64,000 nt of DNA from Taxillus chinensis. Its lineage: Eukaryota; Streptophyta; Magnoliopsida; Santalales; Loranthaceae. The stretch lies in NCBI GenBank assembly GCA_023512835.1, contig CM042090.1, positions 52,005,365 through 52,069,364 of the forward strand. Direction: 5' to 3'. Position numbers and translations under genes: made by a program. The notes beneath the pieces were generated by a model. The model did not search any database. It had not been told where the DNA came from and was given only the letters and a program-made list of their open reading frames with translations. This document shows, in pieces, positions 1-9,839 of this stretch (its first letter is position 1; the number at the start of each line of letters is the position of its first letter).

Positions 1-495
1 CACATAAGATCATCTGAAGCCTCCTACTAGGTCAAAAAAATCAAATCCCAATATCACGTGCAAAATATTTCGTTGTCCTTTTGCTCTGAACTTTTTATGG
101 GAGGTAAAGGGCATCATTTGAAGAAACTTTCTCTTCTGCACATGATATTGTTAAGGCCATCTTCAAGGTCAAATAAATCAAAACGTTTGTTCAGCACTGA
201 TAGTGTGAAGAGACCTCTTGCAGCCTTGTCGCTTGTAGCCTTCAAAAGGCCTCCTTTTGAGCTCATAAGTTGCCACAAGCTCCCTCTTTAGGAGATAGAG
301 TAATCTAGCTTATGACTAGAGAAGAAATCATCCAAAAATCTGCCCAAAATAGCTCAAAAACACATATTCTGCCCAAGCAGTGTCTTTCTTGGGGTTAGAG
401 CAAATATATATGAAATATGGTACTAAAAAGGCTCTAAACATGCTCTTTGACACCCTAAATAGGCTATAAAATAACAGCATAAATGCATGTTATCA
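1..495 (-). repeat. Athila-type 3' LTR fragment (left copy)
   Basis: Read on the minus strand, the sequence from 495 leftwards begins TGATAACATGCATTTATGC, like the LTR start of the Athila copy at 32996. The region from about 290 onwards resembles 32780-32996, including the stretch with shared tatcaaat and gcttgtcctcaagc wording just beyond the boundary. The LTR continues past the left edge, so its other end and target duplication cannot be seen. Similarity to the right copy is clear but divergent, which suggests a separate, older insertion. No coding potential. Confidence 0.65.
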
Positions 496-744
496 AATAC
501 ACCACACTTGAACCATTGCTTGTCCTCAAGCAAAAACACAATCAGGCAAAAAGGAAACAAACACTTATTCAAACATGAAGAAAAATAAAATAGCAAACAA
601 AAGAGTCATGTTTCCTAAGTATGCAACTTTATCATGCTGAAATGGGCATTTCAGTAAGCAAAACGAATTATAATTTAGCTCATTCATGTTCATACCTCTA
701 AGTCCAACAACCATGCAGTCTCATTACTAAAACTCAGATATCAC
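496..744 (-). mobile_element. Athila-type internal 3' remnant with decayed polypurine tract
   Basis: This is the minus-strand sequence preceding the LTR at 495. The segment at 496-510 corresponds to the polypurine tract but is interrupted (minus CAAGTGTGGTGTATT). Next to it lies the GAGGACAAGCAA-type stretch seen also at 33010-33035. It runs parallel to 32997-33240 and stops near 744, where copia protease coding begins with no LTR between them. The join is therefore a deletion or recombination breakpoint, not a normal insertion end. Confidence 0.6.
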
Positions 745-1067
745 CGGATCACTTGAAGTTAAAGATCAATCAAAGCAGGTGGATCCTCAATAGTGGATGC
801 TCCGTACATATGATGGGTGATCAGTTTCTGCTCGTTGATGTTACTGACAAACGAGGCCCATCCATATCATATGGGGACAACAACAAAGATAAGACTGTGG
901 GGTATAACACTTTAACCAACGGCTGTGTATCAGTCACTAGAGTTGCACTAGTCGAAGGTTTGAAGCATAATCTGCTGAGTGTCAGTAATTTATGTGACAA
1001 AGGATTTACAGTCTCTTTTATGTCCAACACCTACACAGCGAGGGAAAACCTATCTGGAGATGTTAAG
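745..1067 (+). pseudogene. Copia protease and start of GAG-pre-integrase, partial
   Basis: The frame starting at 753 reads WILNSGCSVHM. This matches the copia aspartic protease site, where the usual W-DSGCS-HM appears with Asp replaced by Asn (LNSGCS), so the catalytic Asp is missing in this copy. It continues through the usual VxYGDN-like and VSNLCDKGF motifs that lead into the GAG-pre-integrase domain. There is no upstream gag, and the segment begins abruptly next to Athila sequence. It ends at the TTAAG target site of Tekay A. The codons resume at 27217 in the same frame, so the protein was once continuous. It is a dead fragment: truncated, active site mutated, and interrupted. Confidence 0.75.
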
Positions 1068-1476
1068 TGTAATGACCCGTGTTTCGGGATGTGAGGAGTT
1101 AGTCACAGTTTTGCCATTTTGGGTGGAAATTGTTTGGGTTTTAGGGAGTTTTATTTCCACACACTTTGGCTGAATCATCTTGTACATTGATAAGCAAGCA
1201 AGAGGCAAAGTTTGAGCCCAATAGGGAGTGCACGTGAGAATGCACGTGAGAATGGCTTTTCACGTGCAGTGAGATTTTTGCATGGGAGCCTTCCTGATGT
1301 TGTTCTAAGGCATATGGCAAAATTTCACAGCATTTAGAAGTGCCCGTGAGAAGGGCCTTTCTCACGTGCAGCCTCCATTACCCTTGTTTTGTTGTTCTGA
1401 TACTCTTTTGCTAAAGGACCATGGTAAAATTATGAGTATTTTGTTCTGTGTGGTTGTAAAAAGGTTGTAGTCTATC

Positions 1477-1556
1477 ATCAAAATTACGTCGTTTTGATGC
1501 TGGGATTCATTTAATCAAAACTACATCGTTTTGGGGTTTGACTTGTCTATATAAAG
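1477..1556 (+). promoter_or_regulatory. Tekay A LTR promoter: paired ACGT palindromes and TATA box
   Basis: Near-palindromes built on AAAAxxACGTCGTTTT lie at 1477-1498 and about 1513-1534. TATATAAAG lies at 1548-1556. Transcription would be expected to start about 30 bp downstream, close to the AGGGTT run. The same arrangement is present, inverted, in Tekay 1 and Tekay 2. The promoter role is inferred from motif order. Confidence 0.6.
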
Positions 1557-2142
1557 AGGTGAAGGCTCCTTGTTCTAGGGTTAGGGTTAGGGTTAGGGTT
1601 CTCTTCAGCCACCGCAGCCATCGTAGAGAGAGAGAGAGAGAGGAGAGTTCTGGCCATTGCTGTTGTGGTGTTTCTTGTGGGCGGGCAACGTTCGGCGTGG
1701 GAGTAGGATCGTTGCTGTGGTGATACGTTTTCCTACAGGTAGGGGTTTTGTCTCCTTGTACCTAATCAAGGGTTAGGCCCCATAGTGGATGAACTGTTGG
1801 ATATCGTTATTATTGTTATATTATTTATATATAAATTCATATAGGTGTGATCTCCTATATGAATGTTGGCCTTCAATGGCGTTTTGGTGTGATTCTAATG
1901 TTGGGTAGGCAGTGCATGTTAAATGTTCAATAAAATGCCTGTGTGAATATGTCTGTGTGACTATGCCCAGTATGTGTTTGATAATATGCCAGTATGGCTA
2001 GAATTATGAGTTGGTAAAGGTGTGCATGCTAAGTGTTTGTTTTTATGCTTGAGTGGCTGGGTTTGTATATTTGTGAATGTGTGCCTACTAAGTGTTTGGT
2101 TTTATGCCTAAGTGGCTATGTGTATTGTGTTTTGTGAAACCC

Positions 2143-2318
2143 GGTGGCTGTGAAAGCCCGGGACTATTTTGTGAAACCCGGTGGCTGTGAAAGCCCGGGG
2201 CTATTTTGTGAAACCCGGTGGCTGTGGAAGCTCGGAACTGTTTTGTGAAACCCAGGTGGGTTTGTGGAAGCCGGATCGTTTTTAGAACCCGGTGGTTTGT
2301 GGAAGCCTGGGACTGTTC
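2143..2318 (+). repeat. CCCGGG minisatellite in Tekay A left LTR
   Basis: About five imperfect units of roughly 38-40 bp are built on AAACCCGGTGGCTGTGGAAG followed by CCCGGGACTxTTTTGTG. Each unit can fold on its CCCGG/CCGGG arms. The split right LTR has fewer units (about 16480-16550), and Tekay 1 has the same repeat inverted. Confidence 0.75.
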
Positions 2319-2823
2319 ATGTCTTGCTTTGTGTGGCTGTGGAAATGATTGTATTTGCTGATATGGCTTGTTATTATATATGTTGAAATAATTGTATGAC
2401 GACACTGCACTTGTACACGTGGCATGTAGATGCTAGAAGCATGGGATGGGTTGAGGAGACATGATCCCTACTGAGCTGTTGTTGCTCACCCCTCCTACCG
2501 TGTTGTTTTCTTACAGGGACCTATAGGCGTAGGGTGGGAACACCAAGGTGGAAGGCCTGCTTGTGGCTTGCTTATTGTTATTTGAGTTTGTTGTTTTTGT
2601 GTGAGCTTTGTAACCCCAGTGGGGAGATATTGTAAAGAGGAGTTTAATGTAATAAAAGCATGTTTTAACACGTTTGTAATGTTTGAACTTAATAAATATT
2701 TGATTTTTTCTCTGAATATAAAATGTGAAGTGTATGTTGTATTCTAACCCCTTTATCCAAACCCAGGTAAAGGGAGGGTCAAGTTCCGGTCTCCTCAGGT
2801 TAGAAATCCGGGGCATGACAATA

Positions 2824-2835
2824 TGGTATCAGAGC
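2824..2835 (+). other. Primer binding site (initiator tRNA-Met), Tekay A
   Basis: TGGTATCAGAGC lies 3 bp after the LTR end. It is the standard complement of the 3' end of plant initiator tRNA-Met and fixes plus orientation. Confidence 0.9.
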
Positions 2836-5800
2836 ATGGTCTAGTGGCCTAGGGTAGTGGGTGGACTTGGATACCTTGAGTCCTTTGGAGGTGCCTAGAG
2901 GGACATGCCTGATCAACATGGTCCTCTTTGAGCCTCTAAGGTGTACCTGGGGTAGTCCAGTCTTGTGGTAAGATTTGCATGCATGGGCATTAGGGGACTA
3001 GTTGCATTTGCTTAAGTGTGTCCCTTTGTATGGTATTGTGTGGAATAAGTAATGTGGTGTTCAGAACGATGAGATATTCACTTGAGTATAAATGATATGT
3101 GCAATGTGAAGGTGTGAACTTATATAGTCTGTGAAATGTGAATTTACGAATCTGTGTGGTGATAATGTGTGTTTTGAGATTAGTTATAACTCAAAAACGC
3201 CTAGTCGATAATGGTATTGGGATCATTGAGTGTTAACCTGGAGCGTGACCTCCTCGTGTACCCAGCCTCTAAAAACTACGACCCGTACGACAAAAGAGTT
3301 CGCCACCCAGGGTGGGCGAGTGGGAGAGCTGCAGGCTCGAGGCACGTCGAGAGCTGTCGACCCGCACCATTTGGGGAAACTTGGATGAATATCAACTGAA
3401 GCATTATTGTCCTGATCAGCAGAAAGGATCCAAGAGGTAGAGGGGGGCAATCAGAGGATGGCCACAAGTTTCGAGACAGGGGTCAACCCCCATCAAATCA
3501 ATTTGTGACCAGTTGCTTAAAGGGTTGTTCTTGCTATGGACAACCGGGATATTGGAAAAGAGTGTAGCAGGAAGCAGTATTAGTGTTGCATCTATGGAAA
3601 AGTAGGACATCTCCAGAAGATAGTGATTGGTTGAGTCTTGTACTGACTTAGGTGAGGATGGGTGGACCTTTGATTGTTGAGTTTCTAGCAATTAAATTAA
3701 GACACTTGTAATAGAGGGGTATTCTCGTTGGGAGGGCTCTTGAGCCACAGTTTTCCATTTGGTAAAGCTTAGGAGATCGTTTGAGTTAGCATTGCTAATA
3801 GACGTGGTTGGTGACTTGTAAAAAAAAATAATAATCATAATAATAATCATAATAATAATAATAATAATAAAAAATAAGAAAAATGAACATTTATATTTAT
3901 GACACTAGAAGGATAATAAGTAACTGATAGATATGTGAGTGTTCGTTTTATATGGGAGTGGTATTCAATTTTGACACCCGTGGATAATTAAAGTAATCAA
4001 ACCTTGTAGGCTACCTTTTGCTAGTTATAGAGCTTGAGGCGTGAGGTGATGGCATGTGGGTAACGTGTGACCCCTCCTTGGCAACCTTGAATAATAGAGA
4101 TATGTTCTTATGTGGATAGAGGTATGTGTTGGAGTGCTACTTGAAAGGGATATTCCTATGGTTACCTTTCCAAGCGTTGTGGTTAAGGGTGGAAAATGCA
4201 GCTAGTATAGCCTGCTCTTAGAATCCTTGAAGTGTTATCTTGTTGGCTAGAGTGGTCGTTGAAGTTTTGGTTAGTAACTTTATAGGTGTTCTGGGTTCTC
4301 GGATGGTCAAGCAGTGGTCATGTGTCATGTTTGTGGTGTGTAAAAGACCTTGAGTAATGTTCCTAGAATATGTTGAGAAATGGGTATGCACATGTATAAA
4401 ATGTGAAGTGTTTCGGAGCTCAACTATCGACTGTGAGTGGGTTTCAAGGGTCGTGGCCGATGCATCCAATTGGTAAATAGAGGAAAGCAAGTGAGAATTG
4501 GCAGGCCTTGTTCGGGCTTTTTACCCACATCTGGAAAACATTTCTGTAGGGGTTGCGGGTGTGCTTTTGCATGGTAGGGCCATTCTTTTGGTCTGTATCT
4601 TGTGGGAAGTGGGTTTAAAGGAGAGGAGAAGGTGTAAAACTAGTACGTTCTACTCGTCAGGTGTCTTGTGTTTCGTTGCATGTGTTAAGAATGTGCAGAA
4701 AATGTGGCATTGTTTGGTTGTAGGTGTTGCATAAGTGGTAAAGGTATACAGCGGAGCTGCTACATGTGGGTGTTGCGACACATATACGTAGAGAAGGATG
4801 AGGCATGGTGTATTGGTATAGTAACTGTGGTGTGGGGATGAGGAAGAGTGTTAGAAGTGATGTTGTTTATGTTATTCCTTGTCTGGTGTTATTAAAATGT
4901 TAGTAAGTTGGGAAAAAGGTTGTTTGATTCCCAGAATTGAGTCAGTTGGCAGTTTTTGCTTGGAAGGGGTATTAGTGCTACTCCTTGGGGAAAGATTTAT
5001 GTCGGGCGGATGTCACAAAGGTGCATGTTTTAGAGCAGTGCTGGTAGGCGGATAACCTGCATCTGTGCTCTTAGAAACCTTTCATGTGCAGTATCACACG
5101 GTTAGTAAGATGGTTCACGCCATCAAGGTGTTGGTGTGTTTGGGAGCTACGCGAAAGTCCCGAATCAGGAGTTTGCATGCCTTATTTCCTGTGCCTACCC
5201 GGAGAAATTGCAGTGATCACATTAAGCTGAGGCTAAAGCCTGAATATTTCTTGGTCCATTTGAGTGTTTTGTTGGTGTGTTGAGATAGAATGTGATGGTT
5301 GGTGTAGCGGAGTTAGTGGTTCATGAGGTGGAGTATGTCCTGGAGGCAAGGGATTCCCTTGTGACCTGTGAGTGGTGACACAGAGGATTCCGTTGTTGTC
5401 ATGTTGCAGGTAGGAGATTTTCCAGGGTGGAGAGAACTATGTTGTTGGTACCTACCCATCTTCAAAGGATTCCTATCGCATAGAATGTCTGCTGACTGAG
5501 TAAGGCGTTATCACTTGGGTAGTAACATAAGCCTCAGTTAGTGAAGGCTGTGTGGGACCTTGGTGGATCCCTATTTGACCGTAGTCAGAGAGGTGTTATT
5601 TGTGTGGTGTTCTGGTTCATGGGATTCTTTAGTAGATTCTCAATGTTGGTGACTGGTGTTAGCCCGATAGTAGTTTTTGGTCTTGCCGTGATTGGGTATG
5701 GTACTGAATTTGTTGTTTTGAGTTACTCCTTGGACTCCGTTGGGCGTCTTGTTGACTGTGACCGAATTGGTGGAGGGCAAACTTCATCCTGATGTAGTTG

Positions 5801-7187
5801 TGTCCTGGATTGTAAGTCATCTCGGGTTCCCTTTGGCATTGGTTGGGTTCTGTTGTTGCATGTATTACTATAAAGTGAGGCGGTTTTAGCAGTGATGATG
5901 GTGCTGCTGGGGTGATCTCCATGTATGGAAATGTGATTGTGGTTTGCATAATGCTTTTCTCTTGTTTGTGTGTGTTTCCTTGTGACCTCATTGTGTTTGC
6001 TGTCAGGGTAAGGTCTACATATGGAGTGTGGCTGCGTTGTAAATTGTTGGTGTCCATTGACATCAAATCTCAGTGGTGTCATTGTTGGGTATTTTACATT
6101 GTGGAGTGTTGGTCCTATTGTGACACGAGTAGGCGTCTAACGCCGAGTACCCTGCTATGTCGATGCAGTGACTTCTCATTTAATCATATGAACTCTCGCG
6201 AATGGATGCTTCATGCATAGGCTTATGGTGTTGGCCTTGTTCGGTTGTCGGGGTCTTAGTGAATCTGTGGGAAGTTTCTCGACCTCACTGTTGTCAGACT
6301 TGCTCACATGAGTGGTTGTCAGCGCGCTAATTGGCCAAGCTCTAGTTCTTGTTATGCTCATGGGTGTTATGTGTTGCTTGATCTTCTCATGATGTTTACT
6401 ACTTGGTTTCTTTTTTTGGGGACGAAAAGTCCAAAGGTGGGAAGGTTGTGAGTAAACTCCCTGCGGATGAGTTTGTATGGTGTTGGCGAATGGGTAGTGG
6501 AACGTTAAATGTGTAGTAGTGTTTTGTTTTTGAGTTGTTCCATGTAGTGGTGTTTATGATGTGAGTTGGTCTGTGACCTATGTGATTTGTTAAACTTACG
6601 TGTTGGGGATGGGTGTATATGTCTTACATCGTCGTGACATGTGAATACTTGTGACATGTGTTAGGTGAGGAGAACAAGGGTTGTTTGTGAGTTTAGAATA
6701 TGTGTTTCCCTATCCTGCTGTGTTGTATTGGGTCTGTGGGTACGTGCCTTCATGTGTGTTATTGTGTGATATCTTCAGTCGTGGGTATGTGAATGGTTGT
6801 GGGCGATGTGCATCAGCATGTGCGTTATGGAAGGTGTTGTCTTTTCGAGCATGACACGTCCTGCAGAGGAGACATGGAACGTGAGTCCATGATGCGTGAG
6901 CAACACCCAGAGTTGTTCGAGGACGAACAATCTTGACGGTGGGAGGTGGCGGTTGGCCAAGAGACAATCGTATGTTGTACTTCTTAGATTATCCTTTTGA
7001 GACAATGAATTGTATTTTGTATTTGTATTTGAGATGTGTAATTGTGACATGCCGATTTACGTGATATGGTGTTGGCTGTTATGTGATGTGTATATGGTGT
7101 GATTCATGTGGTTATGCAAATGAGTTGCATGTGTTACTATTCCTTGTGGTTCTAGTGACATGTGATTACTTTTCGTGGACAAAAAGT
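2836..7187 (+). pseudogene. Degenerate internal region of Tekay A
   Basis: This 4.35-kb interior has no reading frame with recognisable RT, RNase H or integrase motifs; I looked specifically for the FIDD RT core and found none. Two relics are visible. Around 3572-3610 the plus strand reads CCIYGKVGHLQK, a gag zinc knuckle with its first Cys spacing disturbed. At about 6862-6934 it reads the chromodomain tail, ending REQHPELFEDEQS and a stop after a one-base indel, matching the end of Tekay 2 pol. A second purine-tract-like stretch near 6422-6450 is out of order with this tail, so the interior may also be rearranged. An AAT-rich microsatellite sits at 3822-3882. This is a decayed or non-autonomous interior; I cannot assign other parts. 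Confidence 0.6.
3822..3882. repeat. AAT-rich microsatellite
   Basis: A run of AAAAAA followed by imperfect (AAT)n and (AATAATC) units lies inside the decayed interior of Tekay A. No function is evident. Confidence 0.85.
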
Positions 7188-7205
7188 CTTAAGGGAAAGA
7201 GGATG
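7188..7205 (+). other. Polypurine tract, Tekay A
   Basis: AAGGGAAAGAGGA directly precedes the right LTR at 7206 and follows a GACAAAAAGTC stretch that is conserved, as GACGAAAAGTC, before the LTRs of Tekay 1, 2 and C. It is the expected start site for second-strand synthesis in a plus-oriented element. Confidence 0.8.
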
Positions 7206-7733
7206 TAATGACCCGTGTTTTGGGATGTGAGGAGTTAGTCACAGTTTTGCCATTTTGGGTGGAAATTGTTGGGTTTTAGGGAGTTTTATTTCCACACACT
7301 TTGGCTGAATCATCTTGTATGTTGATAAGCAAGTAAGAGGCAAAGTTTGAGCCCAATAGGGAGTGCACGTGAGAATGGCTTTTCACGTGCAATGAGATTT
7401 TTGCATGGGAGCCTTCCTGATGTTGTTCTAAGGCTTGTGGCAAAATTCTAGAGCATTTGGAGGTGCCCGTCAGAAGGGCCTTTCTCACGTGCAGCCTCCA
7501 TTACCCTTGTTTTGTTGTTCTGATACTCTTTTGCTAAAGGACCATAGTGAAATTATGAGTGTTTTGTTTTGTGTGGTTGCAAAAAGGTTGTAGTCTGTCA
7601 TCAAAACTACGTCGTTTTGATGCTGGGATTCATTTAATCAAAACTACATCGTTTTGGGGTTTGAGTTATCTATATAAAGAGGTGAAGGCTCCTTGTTCTA
7701 GGGTTAGGGTTCTCTTCAGCCACCGCAGCCGTC

Positions 7734-7794
<61 letters not shown>

Positions 7795-7958
7795 TTCTGG
7801 CCATTGCTGTTGTGGTGTTTCTCGTGGGCGGATGACGTTCGGCGTGGGAGCAGGGTCGTTGCTGTGGTGATACGTTTTCCTACAGGTAGGGGTTTTGTCT
7901 CCTTGTACCTAATCCGGGGTTAGGCCCCATAGTGGATGAACTGTTGGATATCGTTAAT
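7206..7958 (+). repeat. Tekay A right LTR, piece 1
   Basis: It opens TGTAATGACCCGTGTTTTGG, like the left LTR, and runs through the CACGTG cassette, the ACGT palindromes, a TATA box near 7672-7680, two AGGGTT units (the left LTR has more) and a long GA run. It stops at TTAAT (7954-7958), the target of Tekay 1. The next piece resumes at 16156. Confidence 0.88.
7737..7790. repeat. (GA)n microsatellite in Tekay A right LTR
   Basis: About 26 AG dinucleotides occur where the left LTR (1625-1643) has only about 9. This is simple length change after insertion; the position is just downstream of the inferred transcription start. Confidence 0.9.
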
Positions 7959-8452
7959 TGTCACGCCTCGGATTTCCAACCCGAGGAAACCGGTACGTGA
8001 CTCCCCTTTTTACCCACACGGAGGGCAAAGGGGTTAGGATACAAACCAAGAACCGAACATTTTAAACATTCACAACACATTCAAGAAAAATAAAGTCCAT
8101 CAAGCAGTCCACAAACCAGATCAGCCTTTAATACAAAGTCTTCTTTTCAATCCATCCCCATTGGGGTTACATCAGTTCCCATAATAAAATGACATAAACA
8201 ATAAAATAAATAAGGTCTTCCACCTTGGGGTCCCACCTAACGCCTGTAGGTTCCTGAAAAGAAAACAACATGGTAGGAGGGGTGAGCAACCACAACTCGA
8301 GGGGATCATGTCTCCCCAACCCATCCCATGCACCTAACATCTACATGCCTCGTGTACTAGTCTTTGTGTCGTGATACAATTATTCCACCAGATATAGTTA
8401 CAAGGCTATAACAAAGAAACACAATCATACATGGACTGGTACATAAACACTC

Positions 8453-8656
8453 CCGGGCTTCCACAGCCACCGGGTTTCAAGAACAGTCCCGGGCTTCCAC
8501 AGCCACCGGGTTCCACAAAACAGTCCCGGGCTTCCACAGCCACCGGGTTCCACAAAACAGTCCCGGGCTTCCACAGCCACCGGGTTCCACAAACAGTCCC
8601 AGGCTTCCACACCACCGGGTTCCACAAAACAGTCCCGGCTTCCACGGCCACCGGGT
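8453..8656 (-). repeat. CCCGGG minisatellite, Tekay 1 LTR
   Basis: Five to six units of about 38 bp are built on CCCGGGCTTCCACAGCCACC then GGGTTCCACAAAACAGT. The repeats are frameshifted relative to each other and make spurious ORFs on both strands. The matching array in the other LTR is at about 14816-15025. Confidence 0.85.
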
Positions 8657-9264
8657 GTACAAGCAAACACGCAGCACACAAGGCCATACAGGCATAACAT
8701 CACACTTAATATACTTAGTCACACGGGAATAACGTCGAACACTTAGCATGCATATATTCACAAGCTCACAAACCCAGCCACAACGAGTATTCCAAACACA
8801 TAATATGCATAGCCTCACAGGCATTATTTCAAACACGTTCTGAGCATACACACAGGCATATTCATACCGACATTTTATCAAACACTTAACATGCACTAAC
8901 CACCCAACCTCAGAAATCACACCAAAACGCCATCAAGGCCAACATTCATATAGGAGATCACACCTATATGAATTTACATATAAATAATATAACAGATATA
9001 ACTCATATTCTGCCCTGGGACCCTAGGACAGAGGAGGACTTAGGAAGAACAGAATCCCTACCTCAAGTAAAATGCAACAACACAAAGAAAGTCCCGATCC
9101 CACGTCGAACGCCGTCCACCCACGAGTCACCGACCACCCACGCAAGATGCTCCGGCCCGCGAAGAACCAAGAACTCCCCTTCCTTCTCTCTCTCTAGCTC
9201 TCTCTCTCTACGACGGCCGCAAGAATCGAAGAGAACCCTAAACCTAAAACAGAGGGCTTCTCCT

Positions 9265-9350
9265 CCTTATATAGCCAACACAACATCAAAACGACGTAGT
9301 TTTGATTAAGTGAATCCCAAGATCAAAACGACGTAGTTTTGATCACACAA
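9265..9350 (-). promoter_or_regulatory. Tekay 1 LTR promoter: TATA box and two ACGT palindromes
   Basis: On the minus strand TATATAAGG lies at 9273-9265. Upstream of it are two near-palindromes with core AAAACTACGTCGTTTT at about 9281-9302 and 9323-9344, spaced about 42 bp. The order matches Tekay A and Tekay 2. Function is inferred. Confidence 0.6.
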
Positions 9351-9474
9351 GTTAGCACCTTTTCGCACCCCTATAGGCCAAAATACTCAGAATTTCAACA
9401 TGGTCCTTTGGAGAAAGTTCCTTAGAATGTCAAAACCAAGGGAACCATGCAAAAATAAGCCTGCACGCCAATTT

Positions 9475-9500
9475 GCACGTGAATTCCCCAATTCACGTGC
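9475..9500. repeat. Perfect G-box hairpin in Tekay 1 LTR
   Basis: GCACGTGAATT at 9475-9485 and its exact reverse complement at 9490-9500 are separated by CCCC. Each arm holds a CACGTG. The same 26 bp is unchanged at 15851-15876, 42814-42839 and 50151-50176. Confidence 0.9.
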
Positions 9501-9774
9501 ACCTCCATATGGACTCCAAATGCTCTCAAACTTCACCCCTAGCCTCCTTGCATCATTTAGAAGACAATTACACTTGCACGTGAATTGGACCCATATCACG
9601 TGCACCTCACATACAAGTCCATTTGGCCTGAAACTTCTGTGGTAGATAGGGGACACCATTCTAAGCATCTTTCCTTTTGCACGTGAATTCATTGGAGTCC
9701 ATTTACTAGGTCAAAATCTAGAAAAACTCTACTCCGGGGGTAAAACTGACTAACTCAAGGTACGGGTCCTTACA

Positions 9775-9790
9775 TCCTCTCCCCCTTAAG
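9775..9790 (-). other. Polypurine tract, Tekay 1
   Basis: The minus strand reads CTTAAGGGGGAGAGGA directly before the LTR start TGTAAGGACCC. This fixes the 3' end of the element at the left. Confidence 0.85.
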
Positions 9791-9839
9791 ACTTTTCGTC
9801 CTCGAAAAGAAATGACATAAGAGGAAAACAAACACAAGC

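Larger units (their letters stand above)
1068..2820 (+). repeat. Tekay A left LTR
   Basis: TG...CA boundaries are followed 3 bp later by the primer site. It contains, in order: a CACGTG cassette (1228-1275), two ACGT near-palindromes (1477-1534), a TATA box (1548-1556), telomere-like AGGGTT repeats (about 1577-1602), a short GA run, the conserved segment near 1840-1870, and a CCCGGG minisatellite (about 2143-2318). The counterpart at 7206 opens with nearly the same sequence (one visible substitution in the first 30 bases). Confidence 0.88.
7959..9774 (-). repeat. Tekay 1 LTR (3' LTR in element orientation)
   Basis: Plus-strand ends are TGTCACGCCTCGG and GGGTCCTTACA. It holds the CCCGGG minisatellite (8453-8656), a TATA box (9265-9273, minus), two ACGT palindromes and a perfect CACGTG hairpin (9475-9500). 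It pairs with 14326-16150, with only small differences visible, such as CCTCGG versus CCCCGG near the start. Confidence 0.92.

Noticed and set aside
1577..1602. Interstitial telomere
   Set aside because: Only four AGGGTT units (plant telomeres are TTTAGGG), inside an LTR and shared in part by its partner LTR.
2824..2835. tRNA-Met gene remnant
   Set aside because: Only the 12-nt primer complement is present next to an LTR; no cloverleaf sequence follows. The same applies at 18921, 14311, 48651 and 56694.
5541..5792. Small ORF with hydrophobic stretch in Tekay A interior (also 4498-4734, 5912-6220)
   Set aside because: No family motif; it sits in a decayed T/G-rich interior where open stretches of this size arise by chance.
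8406..8920. Gly/Pro/Trp-repeat ORFs over the CCCGGG array (also 14637-15180)
   Set aside because: Array translation in LTRs; open on both strands only because the unit length is near a multiple of three.
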